DNA from: Chrysogorgia sp. JL179-B06
Taxonomy: Eukaryota > Cnidaria > Anthozoa > Scleralcyonacea > Chrysogorgiidae
Assembly: GCA_035772405.1 (NCBI GenBank)
Contig: JAYKKM010000049.1
Location: 828,501-892,500, forward strand
Length of the DNA: 64,000 nucleotides
Direction of reading: 5' to 3'
Shown here one piece after another: positions 1 through 57,869 of the stretch. The translations under genes were made by a program, and so were the position numbers. The notes beneath the pieces were generated by a model, which worked only from the letters and a program-made list of their open reading frames with translations, searched no databases and was not told the origin of the DNA. The first letter of the stretch is position 1, and every line of letters starts with the position of its first letter.

Positions 1-760
1 TTCGATAAATATCGATCTTTCAAAAATATCGATCTTTAAAAAATATCGATATTCGTTTTTTCGCATATCGAAAAATCTCGAAAGTTTCAACTTGACAACT
101 TCATCTCTCTTTTTCAGCAATTTATAGTTTCGGTAAAGTTGAGAAAACACGTGTATGACGGCATTTGCGAATTCAAGTGATGAAAGCGTATCTGTTTAAA
201 AGCGAGTAGCGTGGTTGTAAACACAATGAGTGTGATTCATAACTATAATTTTAGCAACACCACCCACCATTGGGATTAACACAAGCGGCGGTTGAGCGCT
301 TGAAAACAATAACTGATGACTCAGTCCATGTAAATGATTTTCCTCTCCTTTCGCAGTATGTCCGACAATATCTGGCGATTCCAGCAAGCAGCGCTCCGAC
401 TGAAAGACTATTCAGCAAAGCTGGACAAATAGTAATGGCAAAGCGAGTCCAGCTTAAGCCGAATAAGGCGAACATGTTAGTGTTTCTTGCCAAAAATTTA
501 TGAACAAATATGCGAAATCGTTTATGCTTTTAACGTTACTGTAATAAATTTTTTAACGTTAATAAATTGTCGTAAATAAATATTTTAACGTTTTGACTAT
601 TTTACGACTTTGTTTTTTTACACGTGTGTTTGCCGCCTCACAAACAGAAACTAAATTAAGTTTTCTAATTATATAATTCGATATAGTCAATATTATCGAT
701 TTTATTTTTTTTATATCGATATTCGATATTTTCTCTATATCGCATCAGCCTAACAGATGA
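1..760 (+). mobile_element. Decayed hAT transposon, C-terminal transposase fragment
   Basis: The stretch 270-503 encodes the hAT family C-terminal dimerisation region: the segment YLAIPASSAPTERLFSKAG is the family signature, followed by RVQLKPNKANMLVFL and a stop. The rest of the transposase is absent or lies left of the window. Both sides (1-80 and 680-750) are rich in TATCGATA-like repeats, as in subterminal regions of hAT elements, and GCATCAGCCTA near 745 is probably the right terminus. No target duplication can be checked because the left end is cut. The fragment lies in the region upstream of the first REEP exon I can see. Confidence 0.7.
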
Positions 761-1180
761 AAGCATCAGCCCATCAGACTAACATCAGCCCATGAGCCTC
801 ATCAGACTAACCCACTTCGCTTTCACCCGAGCCTGTCCCAGGCTCCAGCAGCGTTCTGCCTCTTTCATTCTTCAGCCAGTGGAAAATAACATGTCTACTG
901 TGCACGCTCTGAGCATGACATTGACCGAGGTCTAGATACTTCATGATATCATGTGTTATATGTTATCATTATCCAATAATTGTTTTATTATATAATTATA
1001 AGAAAAGCTAAGAAAACCTTGTAAAAATTATAAAATCGGATACTGATAGGTGGCAAGACATCCATAATTATCTGTAGGTTTTTCAGCCAATCACAATTGA
1101 GATTCTATGAGTATTGTATAATAATTTTATTTAGTAGAAACTGTACAGTACTGTAGGGAACACAGGTGGCATGTGTTGTT
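760..1180. other. Non-coding stretch, nothing recognised
   Basis: I see only short CATCAGCC/CATCAGACTAAC repeats at 745-815 and AT-rich sequence. No exon matching the missing REEP N-terminus was found here. Confidence 0.4.
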
Positions 1181-1670
1181 AGGGTGCTGCCACTTACCGC
1201 TAAGTCAAGCCCGGTCGGACGGGGTTAGTACTTGGCTGGGTAACCATCTGGGAATAACCTTACCTCGTGTTGATTCACGAGTTTGAACTCATATGAGTAG
1301 AGTTATTAGTTATTAGTTGATCTAACCCGTGCTTCAAGGGTTTTCCTTCGGGGTCTCCAGTTTTCCTGCTTCAGTAAGATCAACACTTAGTTTAATAGTT
1401 TAATAACACTTTACCACTCATAATACAAAAAAAAAGCGAAGAAAAATACATGAATGGATGGGCAGTAGCAGGGGGGAACTTAATTCCCATTTAAAAACTA
1501 CTCCCCAAAACTTAGAACATAGCTGTTCTCTGTGGTCAGACATGGGTCGTATGGTAGCAGCCTGCAGTGCCTTTGACATACCTTCAACTCGGCCACGTTC
1601 GAGCTAAAAAAACATTGTTACTGAAAAGCCCCCTAGGGAAGTCTCCAATTAAGTATGTATGTATGTATGT
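1180..1670 (+). mobile_element. 5S rRNA-derived SINE, copy 1
   Basis: Positions 1199-1255 resemble the 3' half of eukaryotic 5S rRNA: CTAAG, then GTCGGACGG, then GGTTAGTACTTGG, GGGTAACC and CATCTGGGAATA in the expected order and spacing. This part of 5S genes holds the internal RNA polymerase III control region. A body follows that includes TCAGACATGGGTCGTATGGT at 1537, and the element ends in a (GTAT)n tail near 1655. The same head and body occur at 63085-63350. It is therefore a 5S-headed (SINE3-like) retroposon and not a 5S gene. Confidence 0.6.
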
Positions 1671-2111
1671 ACTGTAAAAATGCTGTAATCTGATTGGCAA
1701 TGCTACTCACCATCCAACCATCAATAGATATTGAGTAGCAATGAGTCATTGTGTAAGGCAGAGTTTTCCAAAAAACAATGCTTATACTGTATATCTTAGT
1801 TTTTGAAATAATTTTGAACAAATAACAAACATACAGACTATTAGGATTATAGGATATGAGCTCAAAATTTCTATGACATGATAGTTTACAAGGGTTAAGC
1901 CCAAGTCAGGAATTGAGAGCTAATATTATTAGTTAATTTATGTACATACAGTACATGTATATGTATTTTCCAGCTTTGAATATTATTGGAGTGCAGTTAT
2001 TTCCCAAATAGCAAGTTTTCCAATGAAGAGAGACTTATCATAGCTGCGAATAACCAGTCCAAGATATTTAAGATTATTTAAGATTATTAGATATTTAATC
2101 CTGCTTTTTAG

Positions 2112-5100
2112 GTGAAATGGATGATGTATTGGATTGTGTTTGCAATATTTACAACCGCAGAAGTATTTATAGACACCATTATAGGAATTTGGTAAGTTGA
2201 AGATAAGACAAATCAATAAAAATATGCAGTGTTGGGTAGGCTGAGGTGGTTTTGAAAATAAACTGGAACTGAAATCCATAATAATTAATCCATAAAAATA
2301 TGCTCTCTGTTTACTTTATGATTAGCAATATTATTTTGCATTTTCATGTTTCCTTGTCAGGATAGTAAAATCACTTCCAGTTCTTCGTTATCCATGTTAG
2401 CTGAATGGCTTCGCTTGGCTTCAGTGAATCAAATGTTACATTATATTTTGTAATACATTTCAATGTTAATATATACCATAGGCATTTTCACATTTTTATG
2501 GACCAGGCATTAACCAGCAATCAGAACTCAGTATAATTGGTGTAGAATTAATGAAACAGATCTGTCAGATCTCTAAAAAAACTATTTTACCAGTTAACTG
2601 CCACAGCCAGTGATCTCTAAAAAAATAACTATTTTACCAGTTAACTGCCACAGCCGGTGCTGGGTGCTGTGTAAAAAACGTATTAAAAACTAGAAAGCCA
2701 GAAATAATTTTGATTCTCTTATGCTAGAGATATTGTAGCAATTAATCTCATATAAATTTTAGACGATGTTTGCAGTGGTTGACTCGAAAGCTTCGGCTCC
2801 TTTGACCCCTGTGCACGATTCATTTTTTGAACTATATTTTTGTCGTTAAATTACTTTAGTATATATTACTAGTGTATTTGTTATTATTTTAAAGCTCAAA
2901 TAGTGCTAAATCTGAATTAATCTGTTAAGTAAAAATGGATTTTTTTTGAGAATTATATAATTTTTGTGTACTTTATAGGTTTGCATGATGGTATTTAATT
3001 ACTAATTAGATACTTGTATTTCTAAGTAAAATTTTTGATATATTTTATTATTTATTCCAACCTTTCAACACACTCCAGTTTTCTTCAGAGAGAGTGACTT
3101 CTGAATCTTTACTCATGTACGGTAAGACCTCCACTAACTGTTCGTATAATTTCGATATGAGCAAACATTCAGAAGTCATTCTCTCAGAAGACGACCCAAG
3201 TGTGTGGACAGAAAGCTCAGAATAAATAATAAAAAACTTTGTGTACCATCAAATATTTTATTTAGAAATATATAATTTTTGCAATTTATATTAAATTATT
3301 AGATTGTGGCGAAATAAACTTTTTTACTTTTATGTTCAGGATGCCCTTTTATTATGAAGTGAAAATTATCTTTGTTCTTTGGCTTTTGTCACCAACAACA
3401 AGGGTATTTTATATGCTATTTAATTTTCATAACCATAAAGTGTCTATTTCCCCAGTGCACAGTAATGAATGCCAAAATGTTTTATCATCAGGGGCGGATT
3501 AACCTATGGGCAACTGGGGCACGTGCCCCAGAGCTCCTGAGGGCCCCAAGCTACTGAGGGCCCCAAGCTACTGAGGGCCCCAAGCTACTGAGGGCCCAGC
3601 ACAAATTTGAAATGCAGGAAAAAAACAGACCACAATAGAAAAAAATCATTTAAAAAATTAAAAATCTTGAAATATTTTACAAAATCATTACTGTATATAG
3701 ATCAGTAACACCTACGGATTCAATATTTATATTAGTAACTGCAATAAGTTTGATGTTTGATGTCAACTATTTCTCCTATCCTGTTTAGGGGTCAAGTATA
3801 TTGTACAAGAAATTTGTTCATCCATTTTTCAAACAGCATGAAAAGGTATTTAAGCTTCACTTGGTAGTGATTAAAAACTCAAATTGTGATAATACAGTAT
3901 GTACATGTAAGGGAGTGGTCATTATTTATGAGGAGTTGGGGGGGGGGGGGGTCAAAAATGTTTTACTCTATGGATTTTTTAGTTCATATTAATATGTGAC
4001 CAAATCTTAACATTCTGTTTTACTTTTGGTATGTTTTTGTTTTTATTATATAGAAGTATATCTTTATTCTAGCACCAATAAATAAATATGATTTGTTGGG
4101 TCAGATAGAAATGCTTATCTAATGTAATGAGTGTTTTTGTCTGACTCAACAAACTAAATTACCACTAATTGGATGCCCAACTAGATTAGCTTGTTATAGT
4201 TATTTTGGGCACCCAATCACCTATATTTATGTTAAACTCTATTGTAAATAATAATCTTGAACGTAAAGGTGTAATAAATCGTTGTTGTTGTTGAAGGGGG
4301 GCGGGGGGGGCGCGGTCAAAAAAGTTTGAGGCTTAGAATCGTGAAAGCACGACATGCATTTGTAAATGCTGAATATGACAATTGATACAACTGATGCAGA
4401 AGATGAGATGTTATAAAATATTAATTTGTTTAAACTACAACAAATGACATACGCAAAATATATACTACATAAATAGGACATACGTCAATGTAGATGTGCA
4501 CACGAGCAGTATGTTTTTTTGTATATAAACATATTAAAGAACAAAAAAAGCAAATTGTATATTTTCTTAAATTTCAGGGCTTTCCTGGCCAGTTGACGCC
4601 ATTTTACGTCATTCATGATCTTCATACTTTCATAAATACTTGGAGACCAGCCAATCGGAACATGCCAACTTATTTTATAATGAACAAAATGAAATAGCTT
4701 ATTTTCCATGTATGAGTGATATTAGGGGGAGGGGAGTCAGAAAAGTTTCAACTTTTGGCAGGGGGGGTCTTGAAAGTTTGCCGTCAATTTTGAGGGGGGC
4801 CAAAAAAGTTTTCAACTGTTATTTTTCCCATTTGACAACTCCCCCCTCCTCATAAATAATGACCACTCCCTAAGGGTTCTTCAGATAAATAGTACTGTGC
4901 ATTGTATAATTATATTAATACTAATTAGTGTTTGAACATGTTTTCTCTGTGATAGGATATTGATGGATACATTGAAAAGGCAAAAGAAAATGGTTATGGA
5001 AAGTTAGTACTATACGGGAAAAAAGGTCTTGATTTAGCAGCAAATACGATGATGAAGACAGCAATTTCTGTAAGCCACTTACGTATCTCTTTTTTTGTGT

Positions 5101-8100
5101 AACCATTGTTGTGATAATAAATTATGTCATAGTATGACTGTGATAATAATTATTTTAAGCATGATGATGGTGTTGATAGGATTGTGGTGGTTACGATAAT
5201 GACACTTTGATTGTAAAGATCATGGTGATGATCTAGTGGTGGAAATGACATTGATGATGATGGTGGTTATGGTGAAGTTGGTTTAAATCTCATATTATTT
5301 CAGGGCCAGGATGTGTTGGTCCAACAGTTACAACGCTACAGATCAGAAAGTTCATTGGATAAGTTAGGTACAGCAGATCATGGAAGACCACGTGAAACTA
5401 GCAGTGATGAAGTGGCTGAACCTGCAATTGCAGAACAGCGACAAGGACAAAGAGAGACAACGAGAAATCCTGAGCCCTTGTCTTCAACTGAAAGGTAATA
5501 ATAGTTCCTGGGACAGAGGTTTCCTTTTCATTAAACAGTAACATGGACTCATGGGAAGCTATTAATGTTCCCTATAATAAGTTTATTATTAATGCCAGAT
5601 GCGTGTACTACATGTCATGTAATAACATAATATTCTGACCAGTGGCGTAGCCAGGAAGCAGATGTCATGTGGGCACAACATGGGCACAGGTCTCAACATT
5701 CTCTGGTGGGTTTTTGTTATTACAGTCACAGGGCCATTAGTGGCAATTCAGAGCGCCAAACATGCTTGAAACCTCGGGTGTGAACATGGTACCTCGGGAA
5801 ATTTTTGATATTTTAAGCCACGGAAATGCTATTTCCTGCATTTTGGGGGCAGTTTTAACAAGTTTATACTTATACATAATCTTGCTAGTGGCTATACTCT
5901 ATACTTTAATTACTTTGCCTAATGAGAACTAGATCTGTCTGCAATATTTCACCCGGGCACATGCAGGTTTCACCTGGGCACAGGCCCAGGTAGGCCCGGG
6001 TGTAGCTACGCCACTGATTCTGACCACTTACCGTAAGCTGACTTTTAGACAATAATAATATAGTGGAACACTGATGATAGCCATCTATTCCTAATACAAT
6101 ACTGTAGTATTCAATTATACTATAATTATTATCTTTTTAATCATGTTCTGGTTTACTATAAAGGACTGTTGAAAACCATATTAACTATAATTTAAATCTT
6201 GAATAATTTTGTTCACAGTTCAAGCTACAAACCTCCAGATAAAGTCCAAACGTCATCTTTTGATGATGTTTATAGGAGAAGTTCAATGACATCTTCCAAC
6301 TCCTTGATGTATGACTCGAGAACAATGCCAAGAACATATTATGATGGAACAGATGGGGTAAGGGTTCTCTTGCTACACGTATATCTATGCTTCAGTAGAT
6401 TGTACTCAACCCTAAAACAATCTTACAACCTTAAAACAATGTTAAGCCACACAGAATGAACAGTGATCATTCCTATAAACAGTGAACTTGAGATGTGGGG
6501 TTTCTATCTTTTTATTTTTAAAGGTTTATACTTCGTAATTTAATACCGGTATTGTAGATCTCTATTAACCATTCATTCAAAATTATTTCAAAATCATTTC
6601 ATTCTTATTTCTTTTATTTTTTCTCTCTTTTTTAAAGTTACTACAAAGTCGTCCTACAAGTTACCATGAGGTACAGTAAACACTAAAAACTAATAAAAAA
6701 TGTGTTATGTTTGGAGGACTATTTCTGAGATCATCACAGGCAAACCAGCAACTTGCAAATGGTTGTTGTCATTGCCAATCAGATCATTCATATCGTGCTG
6801 TTTTAAACTTTTTATTCCAGAGCTCATCAACATTGCCAAGATACTCTAGTACTGTAAGTTCTGGATTGAGTATATTTCAGTTGTCTTTGCATCCATTCCA
6901 TTTGGTCAGCTTTATGTTATATAATTATATGTGTCTTATGGATTTGTCATTATTTTATACCTGTCTGTTTTTTCAAAAATTTTAGTCTTATGATTATTCT
7001 TCAAGACCATATCAGGTTTGTAACAAGAACCATTGTTTAAAGTGCTTAGTTATGCATCGAAACTTTACCCCAGTTTTTTTATGACTGTATTCGCAAGAAC
7101 AGTTAAAATAATGAAGAATGGCTTTTATAGCTTTTTCATTTGTCATCCTGTCTCTAATTACATAAAATGTAATTCAAGAACATCAAAACTGAAAATCATG
7201 GATATGAATCTTTGGATGGATATGAATCTTTGGATTGATTTGACAAAATTGACTCAAACTTTGTAGACTTACTCAGTCAACAAAACTAAACATTGATATT
7301 GTTTAGATATGGTTTCCATAGCAACAGATTAGTTTACAGGCTTCTTTTATTTAAACATGGATTTTTCCATTTTTGTTCATTGCAGTCAAATGCTTTTTGT
7401 TTTTAACTTTCCTGTTGCAATTGAAAATTGCACAGAAACGATGCCAAATGGTTAAAAGCCCAAAGTTGCTTTACATATTGTTGAAAACAAAGAACAAACC
7501 TGTAATAGCTCAAATTACGTAATAACTCAAGAACGGGATGACAAATGAAAGAGCTGTAAAAGCCATTCTTCATTATTTAACTGTTCTTTCAAACACAATC
7601 ATAAAAAATGGCGTAAATTTTCGATGCATAAACACTTTAAAAATGATTTTAAGTTTGTGAATACACATTTTGTCATTTAACTATTTCATTGTTCCCATTG
7701 TGGTAAGAATATGCCTATATAATATGTATCCTTATGTTGTGTGTGCCCCGCAAATAACAAATACTGTAATTGTGTTTGTTCCCCCTACGAATGCAGAAAA
7801 TGACAAATAATTTGTGTGCCCCTGCAAATGGCAAAGTATGTTGCATCAATAATTGCCAAATGAAAAAACTTATTTTTTCTTTTAATATTTTGAACATTTT
7901 AGACTAGCAATGTTCCTAGATCTTCTGATGTAAGTGGCAATATTTTATCTTATTTTATCTACATCCTCTTTGGCTGCATAATTTTGTTATAAAATTGCAT
8001 ATTTTTATTTTACATGTAATTGTAAAACTATTCTCGTTGTTCTTTTTACCTGTAGTTGACAAGTTACAGCGCTTATGAGGTCAGTGATAAATTATCGCAG

Positions 8101-8440
8101 CTCTCCAGAAGCCATGATTGGTTGCCAATAATGTCTGCATGGTTTATCTTTTTCATTTAATTTTTTTGTTTGCTTTTTAGTCATCAACTCTACCACGATC
8201 AAGAGAAGTAAGAACTTATTCTAAGAGGGTTACATTTTTCAGATTTTTTCATCTTATTCCTCATTTTCATGACATTATTTTTGTCCATCCATCCATTGGA
8301 GTTGTCCAAGCCCTTGTCTGTATTTTTGCTGGTACTGTATTGGACATATTATTATTATTATATATTATATTATATGGATTTTTTCTTTTTAGTCAAGTCG
8401 ACGTTACAACACAAGAAGCAATAGAACTGACCAATATTAG
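2112..8440 (+). CDS. REEP1-4 family ER-shaping protein, 3' part (5' exons outside window)
   Basis: Receptor expression-enhancing proteins (TB2/DP1/HVA22 family) insert hairpins into the ER membrane, curve it and bind microtubules. Coding exons with consistent phases and GT-AG borders are 2112-2191, 3340-3403, 3789-3845, 4956-5069, 5304-5494, 6219-6357, 6638-6670, 6821-6853, 6986-7015, 7903-7929, 8056-8079, 8181-8207 and 8393-8440 (TAG). The first four encode the REEP core: VKWMMYWIVFAIFTTAEVF, then FYYEVKIIFVLWLLSP, GSSILYKKFVHPFF and KKGLDLAANTMM, all close to vertebrate REEP1-4. The N-terminal ~35-40 residues of the family were not found and probably lie left of the window. About 288 residues are present, so the whole is longer than vertebrate REEP1-4. 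The extra length is a Ser/Thr/Tyr/Arg-rich tail on seven phase-0 micro-exons. Confidence 0.87.
2192..3339 (+). other. REEP intron
   Basis: This intron contains a direct duplication of about 45 bp at roughly 2567-2660 (GATCTCTAAAAAAA ... CTGCCACAGCC twice). At 3060-3230 there is a short inverted repeat built on AGTGACTTCTGAAT and ATTCAGAAGTCATT. I see no coding sequence. Confidence 0.5.
3488..3600. repeat. 17-bp tandem repeat in a transposon-like end
   Basis: A terminus-like CAGGGGCGGATTAACC at about 3489 leads into three to four tandem copies of a 17-bp unit containing GAGGGCCCCAAGCTACT (3538-3597). The start resembles hAT-type MITE ends. No matching right end was found. Confidence 0.45.
3911..4870. 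mobile_element. PIF/Harbinger-like MITE with TAA target duplication
   Basis: The left end GGGAGTGGTCATTATTTATG is repeated inverted at the right end (4838-4870). TAA flanks both sides (3908-3910 and 4871-4873), the target preference typical of PIF/Harbinger elements. Long G runs sit just inside the left end and near 4297-4310. No transposase is encoded. It lies in the REEP intron between exons 3789-3845 and 4956-5069. Confidence 0.7.
5640..6016. mobile_element. hAT MITE with 8-bp target duplication
   Basis: CAGTGGCGTAGCCAGG at the left end and its inverted counterpart CTACGCCACTG at the right end bound 377 bp of non-coding sequence. The flanks ATTCTGAC at 5632-5639 and 6017-6024 are identical, giving the 8-bp duplication expected for hAT. 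It sits in the REEP intron after exon 5304-5494. Confidence 0.85.
6638..8440 (+). CDS. REEP tail: cassette of seven phase-0 micro-exons
   Basis: Seven consecutive coding exons of 33, 33, 30, 27, 24, 27 and 48 nt all begin and end on codon boundaries, each with good AG/GT borders. They encode LLQSRPTSYHE, SSSTLPRYSST, SYDYSSRPYQ, TSNVPRSSD, LTSYSAYE, SSTLPRSRE and SSRRYNTRSNRTDQY. Two contain SSTLPR. Because each has a length divisible by three and phase 0, any one could be skipped without a frameshift, so this tail is well placed for alternative splicing. The tail is presumably cytosolic and disordered (inference). Confidence 0.8.
7034..7643. mobile_element. Fold-back (long inverted repeat) element
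   Basis: About 120 bp at 7041-7165 (TTATGCATCGAAA ... TTCATTTGTCATCC) recurs inverted at 7520-7640 with roughly 85-90% identity by eye, separated by about 350 bp. There is no ORF. It lies in the REEP intron between exons 6986-7015 and 7903-7929. Confidence 0.65.
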
Positions 8441-8852
8441 TGGAGACTGGAAGTCATTTTGAGATTGTTGTTAATATTTTCGGGCCTATCACAGTGTATT
8501 GATGAACAGCCAGACAGACAGTGTATTTTTGTAAAAAAGCACAAGAAAATGCAGTGGATGCCCAAACCCAGGTAATTCAAGACAGGACAAGACAAGACAG
8601 GACAAGGGAGATCAGATGATATTTATCATACCAATGTTCTCAAAAACCTATTTAGAAGCCTTTTGCTGATCTTAAACATGCTATACAGTAGTTGTTCATC
8701 ATTAGTTCTATTCAATTAAGATTTGGCTAGTCATTTTGCATATGTACAGTTCCAGTCAATGTTTGTATTTTAATTTTTTGTTCAGTTATATTTTTATAAT
8801 ATGCTGGTCTCCAGTTTGTGTACATTATGATAATTTGTTGTAATAACTTTAA

Positions 8853-8858
8853 AATAAA
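8853..8858 (+). terminator. REEP polyadenylation signal
   Basis: AATAAA lies about 410 bp after the REEP stop codon, at the edge of the gap to the convergent POMK gene. On the other strand ATTAAA (complement of 8874-8879) could serve POMK, so the two 3' ends may overlap by a few tens of bases. Confidence 0.55.
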
Positions 8859-9006
8859 TGCCTCTGCCATCATTTTAATCCTGGGCTGTTTTTCTGTGTG
8901 TGCTTAGCCTTCTGGAGAAGAGCTTGATAAAAAAATTATGTTCATTGAAAGGTGATGGTTAGGAGAAAAAAGCCTTTAAAAACTTCTTTGCAGTCATTGT
9001 TCTATG

Positions 9007-10514
9007 CTATACATTGAAATTTATGTATTTTTGTTCTAATACTTGTAAGACCTTGTGGGCAGTTGGTCTATTATTTTTATTATTTCTTTTACATTGGCCA
9101 AACAAAGTTTTCAGACTGGCTTTAATCCTTAAACCATCAATACTATCACCTAGAAACCAGATTACAACATCTGGTATTCTCCATATGTCAATTTTCTCAT
9201 CATAACCTTGCATCCTTGCATCACTGAAAGGTTCTTCATCAAATGGCCAAAGCTGTTCAGGTGCAACAAACCAACCATGCAGCTGTCGATGACCACATTT
9301 GACCAGCTTGGCAGTTCTGCGATCCACTTCTGGCAAGGCATCTAAATCATTTACTACAAGATGCAATTCATCTGTGACCAAAAATTGCGATAGGGTTTTT
9401 ACAAGGTCATTTGTATCACACATAACACGCACCCCCAGTGGACTATTGTGCAGGAAGTGTAGTATTCTCACATAGTCTTTGGCCAACTGTAATCGAACAC
9501 CAAGTTCTTGCTGTGGGCTTAGTGTAAGCTGTGGTAAAAGATTATTAAGCTTATCTGCTGATCCATGCCTGTAAAAGGTAGTTATAATCTGGAAAATAGA
9601 AAAAGGTGGAATAAAAGATCGTAATGGCAAAATATTATGTTACTCTTAGGCCATGCCAAGACCCTTCCCACATTTCAATAACAATTGGGTCAAAATTTCA
9701 GAATATACCAGATATTTAAATCTTGGCAAGGAATGCATTATCCATTTACAGTATATTGAATCTTGAAAAATTATTTTTGGCATTTACACTTGATTATGAT
9801 GTAGAACAAATAGAAGTGGTTTCAGACCAGTTGCAAAAATGCAACATCAAGGCCTTCCTTCCTGTTTGATGTTCAACCACTTGTACTTGTTCTATTCTGA
9901 ATCCTGTTTGATCTAAGGCTCTACCTGTGGGAGCCTCCAAGATCATATATCTCTGGATTGAACTCATCCTTAAGCAGTCATACCTCTTGCTTTTCATCAC
10001 AAGTCCCAATAAGTTGAACAACCAAGTCACTGCCTTGAAATCCCTGCAACATCTTGGCATTATTTGCAAAATCTTCCCAAAACATTTTGTGTGCACATTT
10101 CATATACACAACATCGTATCCATACCAGTCGGCCAGAAATATATGTTTCACAGCGTTAATTTGACTTGTTTTAATCAAAAGCCGTCTTACCCGAACATCT
10201 CTTTCGATACTCTCGCAGCCCAGCCACGATAGACATCCAATCCATCCTTTTAAACTGAACGAGCCCTTTTCGCAAACAACACAAGAGTTATTCATTTGAG
10301 AAAAATAATATCCTTCATTGCATTGTTTCAACAATGTCTTCTGTGACTGGAAGATCTCTGTAGTGTTAGGGTTCATATGTTGTCGCCAATAGACCATTAA
10401 CACCATGGTTAATATACATGATGAAAAAAGAAGATAACGAAAAATATCCTTAACTTTCATCTTAAGAGCTGAATCTCCAAAACTTTTAAAAGGTAAAGGA
10501 AACGTTAATGCCAT
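9007..10514 (-). CDS. POMK: Protein O-mannose kinase (SGK196)
   Basis: POMK phosphorylates the 6-position of O-mannose on alpha-dystroglycan in the ER/Golgi lumen, which is needed for matriglycan synthesis. There are two coding exons, 10514-9984 and 9588-9007, joined in phase 0 with GT-AG borders. Together they give about 370 residues against 350 in human. Residues ~24-45 form one hydrophobic segment, as expected for a type II membrane protein, followed by a Cys-rich stem. Exon 2 holds the most diagnostic stretches: FLHNSPLGVRVMCDTNDL, the divergent DFG-equivalent NDLDALP, VKCGHRQLHG, FVAPEQLWPF and YDEKIDIW. No frameshift or stop interrupts the frame. It diverges from NCAPG, with about 510 bp between the two start codons. 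Confidence 0.95.
9589..9983 (-). other. POMK intron
   Basis: This 395-bp intron has a GTATGA donor and a TTTTCCAG acceptor on the minus strand. It contains GACCAGTTGCAAAAATGCAA (9827-9846), a segment that recurs in altered form near 55195 in an NCAPG intron, so a small dispersed repeat is present. Confidence 0.6.
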
Positions 10515-11025
10515 GTATGATGCTTTACCACGTATTAACTTATATATATATATATATATATTGATATATAATATATATATATTGATATATATAAGTTTTT
10601 ATATAAATATATAATGTTGGAAAGAGAGAAATATATTATTTTCTAAATATAAAGAAGCCATTTTGATTTATCTAATACAATTAGGGTAGGGTCGGTGTGA
10701 AGACCAAACTAACACAGAAATGCCAGTTTTGGGATTTTACAGTGATTAGACATAAGTGAAATTATCTTCCTTATAACTAATATATTTTCGAAATATTTGA
10801 AAACAGATTTTTTTAAAGTTTGCTATTCATTAATAATATTTTTCAGTATTTTACTCTTCCCCCCCCCCCCCCTCCACTGGATATATTTTGTCATCTTTGG
10901 TCTCCCAAGGCTCCTAGCGCGGCGAGCGCGCGAAAATTCGACTTCAACAACGTCTCGATTTTAGTTTCGTCCTTTTGCTTCGCCTTTTTGTCCTTAATTA
11001 TCAGCTTTCTTCAAGGAAATACAAG
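10515..11025. promoter_or_regulatory. Bidirectional POMK/NCAPG promoter region with E2F-like site
   Basis: This 511-bp gap separates two divergent start codons. It holds a (TA)n tract (10540-10600), a C13-14 tract (10859-10872) and a GC-rich island at 10915-10950. Within the island, GCGCGAAA at 10928-10935 matches the reverse complement of the E2F consensus TTTSSCGC. E2F/DREAM control of condensin genes is established in mammals; its use here is inference. Confidence 0.45.
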
Positions 11026-57064
<46,039 letters not shown>

Positions 57065-57605
57065 AATTAGTCTTCAGTATTACCATAACCACTCACTATT
57101 CAACCATAGTAGCCAGTCAATTTCCTCATTTAGAGGTAATGACAAATATTTAATTGTGATGGTACACTTGTAAATAATTGCACTTTCTATTGTCACTATT
57201 ATTTACTCTGTATAACAATCTTGCACAATTGAATGATATATTACTTTAAATACTGTATCTCTGAGAATGAAAATGTATTAAGTCCACATGGAATGGTATT
57301 TATCCACGGTTTCCAGCCAACTGAAGTAAAGTACTGAGAAGTATTTTTTGCAATGAAGTCAAGTACTACTAATCAAGTAAATGAGGTTAATAAGAAATTA
57401 TTTTACGGACAGTGGTTTAAATTTTGTTTTGGTTTCAACTCAGTGCTTTCATGATAATCACTGTACCATTTAATTAGCTTTATGCCAATCCCAATGACTG
57501 TTTTTACAACTGTAATTATTTCTGTTATTACACTAATATTTTGTCAACCAAATGTGTGAATTTCTTTTAATCACCAGTACAATAAAGATTCTATTTAAAA
57601 ATACA
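57065..57605 (+). terminator. NCAPG 3' UTR and polyadenylation signal
   Basis: AT-rich sequence follows the stop, with AATAAA at 57581-57586. The convergent YKT6 stop is at 57870 and its probable signal (AATAAA on the minus strand, 57728-57723) lies about 140 bp away, so the 3' ends are close but separate. Confidence 0.65.
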
Positions 57606-57869
57606 CTATTATTCTAATTACTAACACTTAATTATACATAAATTACTGGCCTTACACCAATCATGTTGACATAATTTACACCTGTAATTTGACAAGCACC
57701 ATTTTAAAGCTGACAGTTAAATTTTATTCATAAATACATGTATGTCTCTTTCCCATGATACTTCTGTCTCTCTTGTATTGCCTGAATTTCCAGCCCCTGC
57801 CAAGCAATTGTTACCCGTGAATTGCAACGCCTCTATTGAGATCGGAAGGTACTTTCCTGTTACAATAGC

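Noticed and set aside
1199..1255. Functional 5S rRNA gene
   Set aside because: Only the 3' half is recognisable, with substitutions, and it continues into a repeated SINE body also found at 63085.
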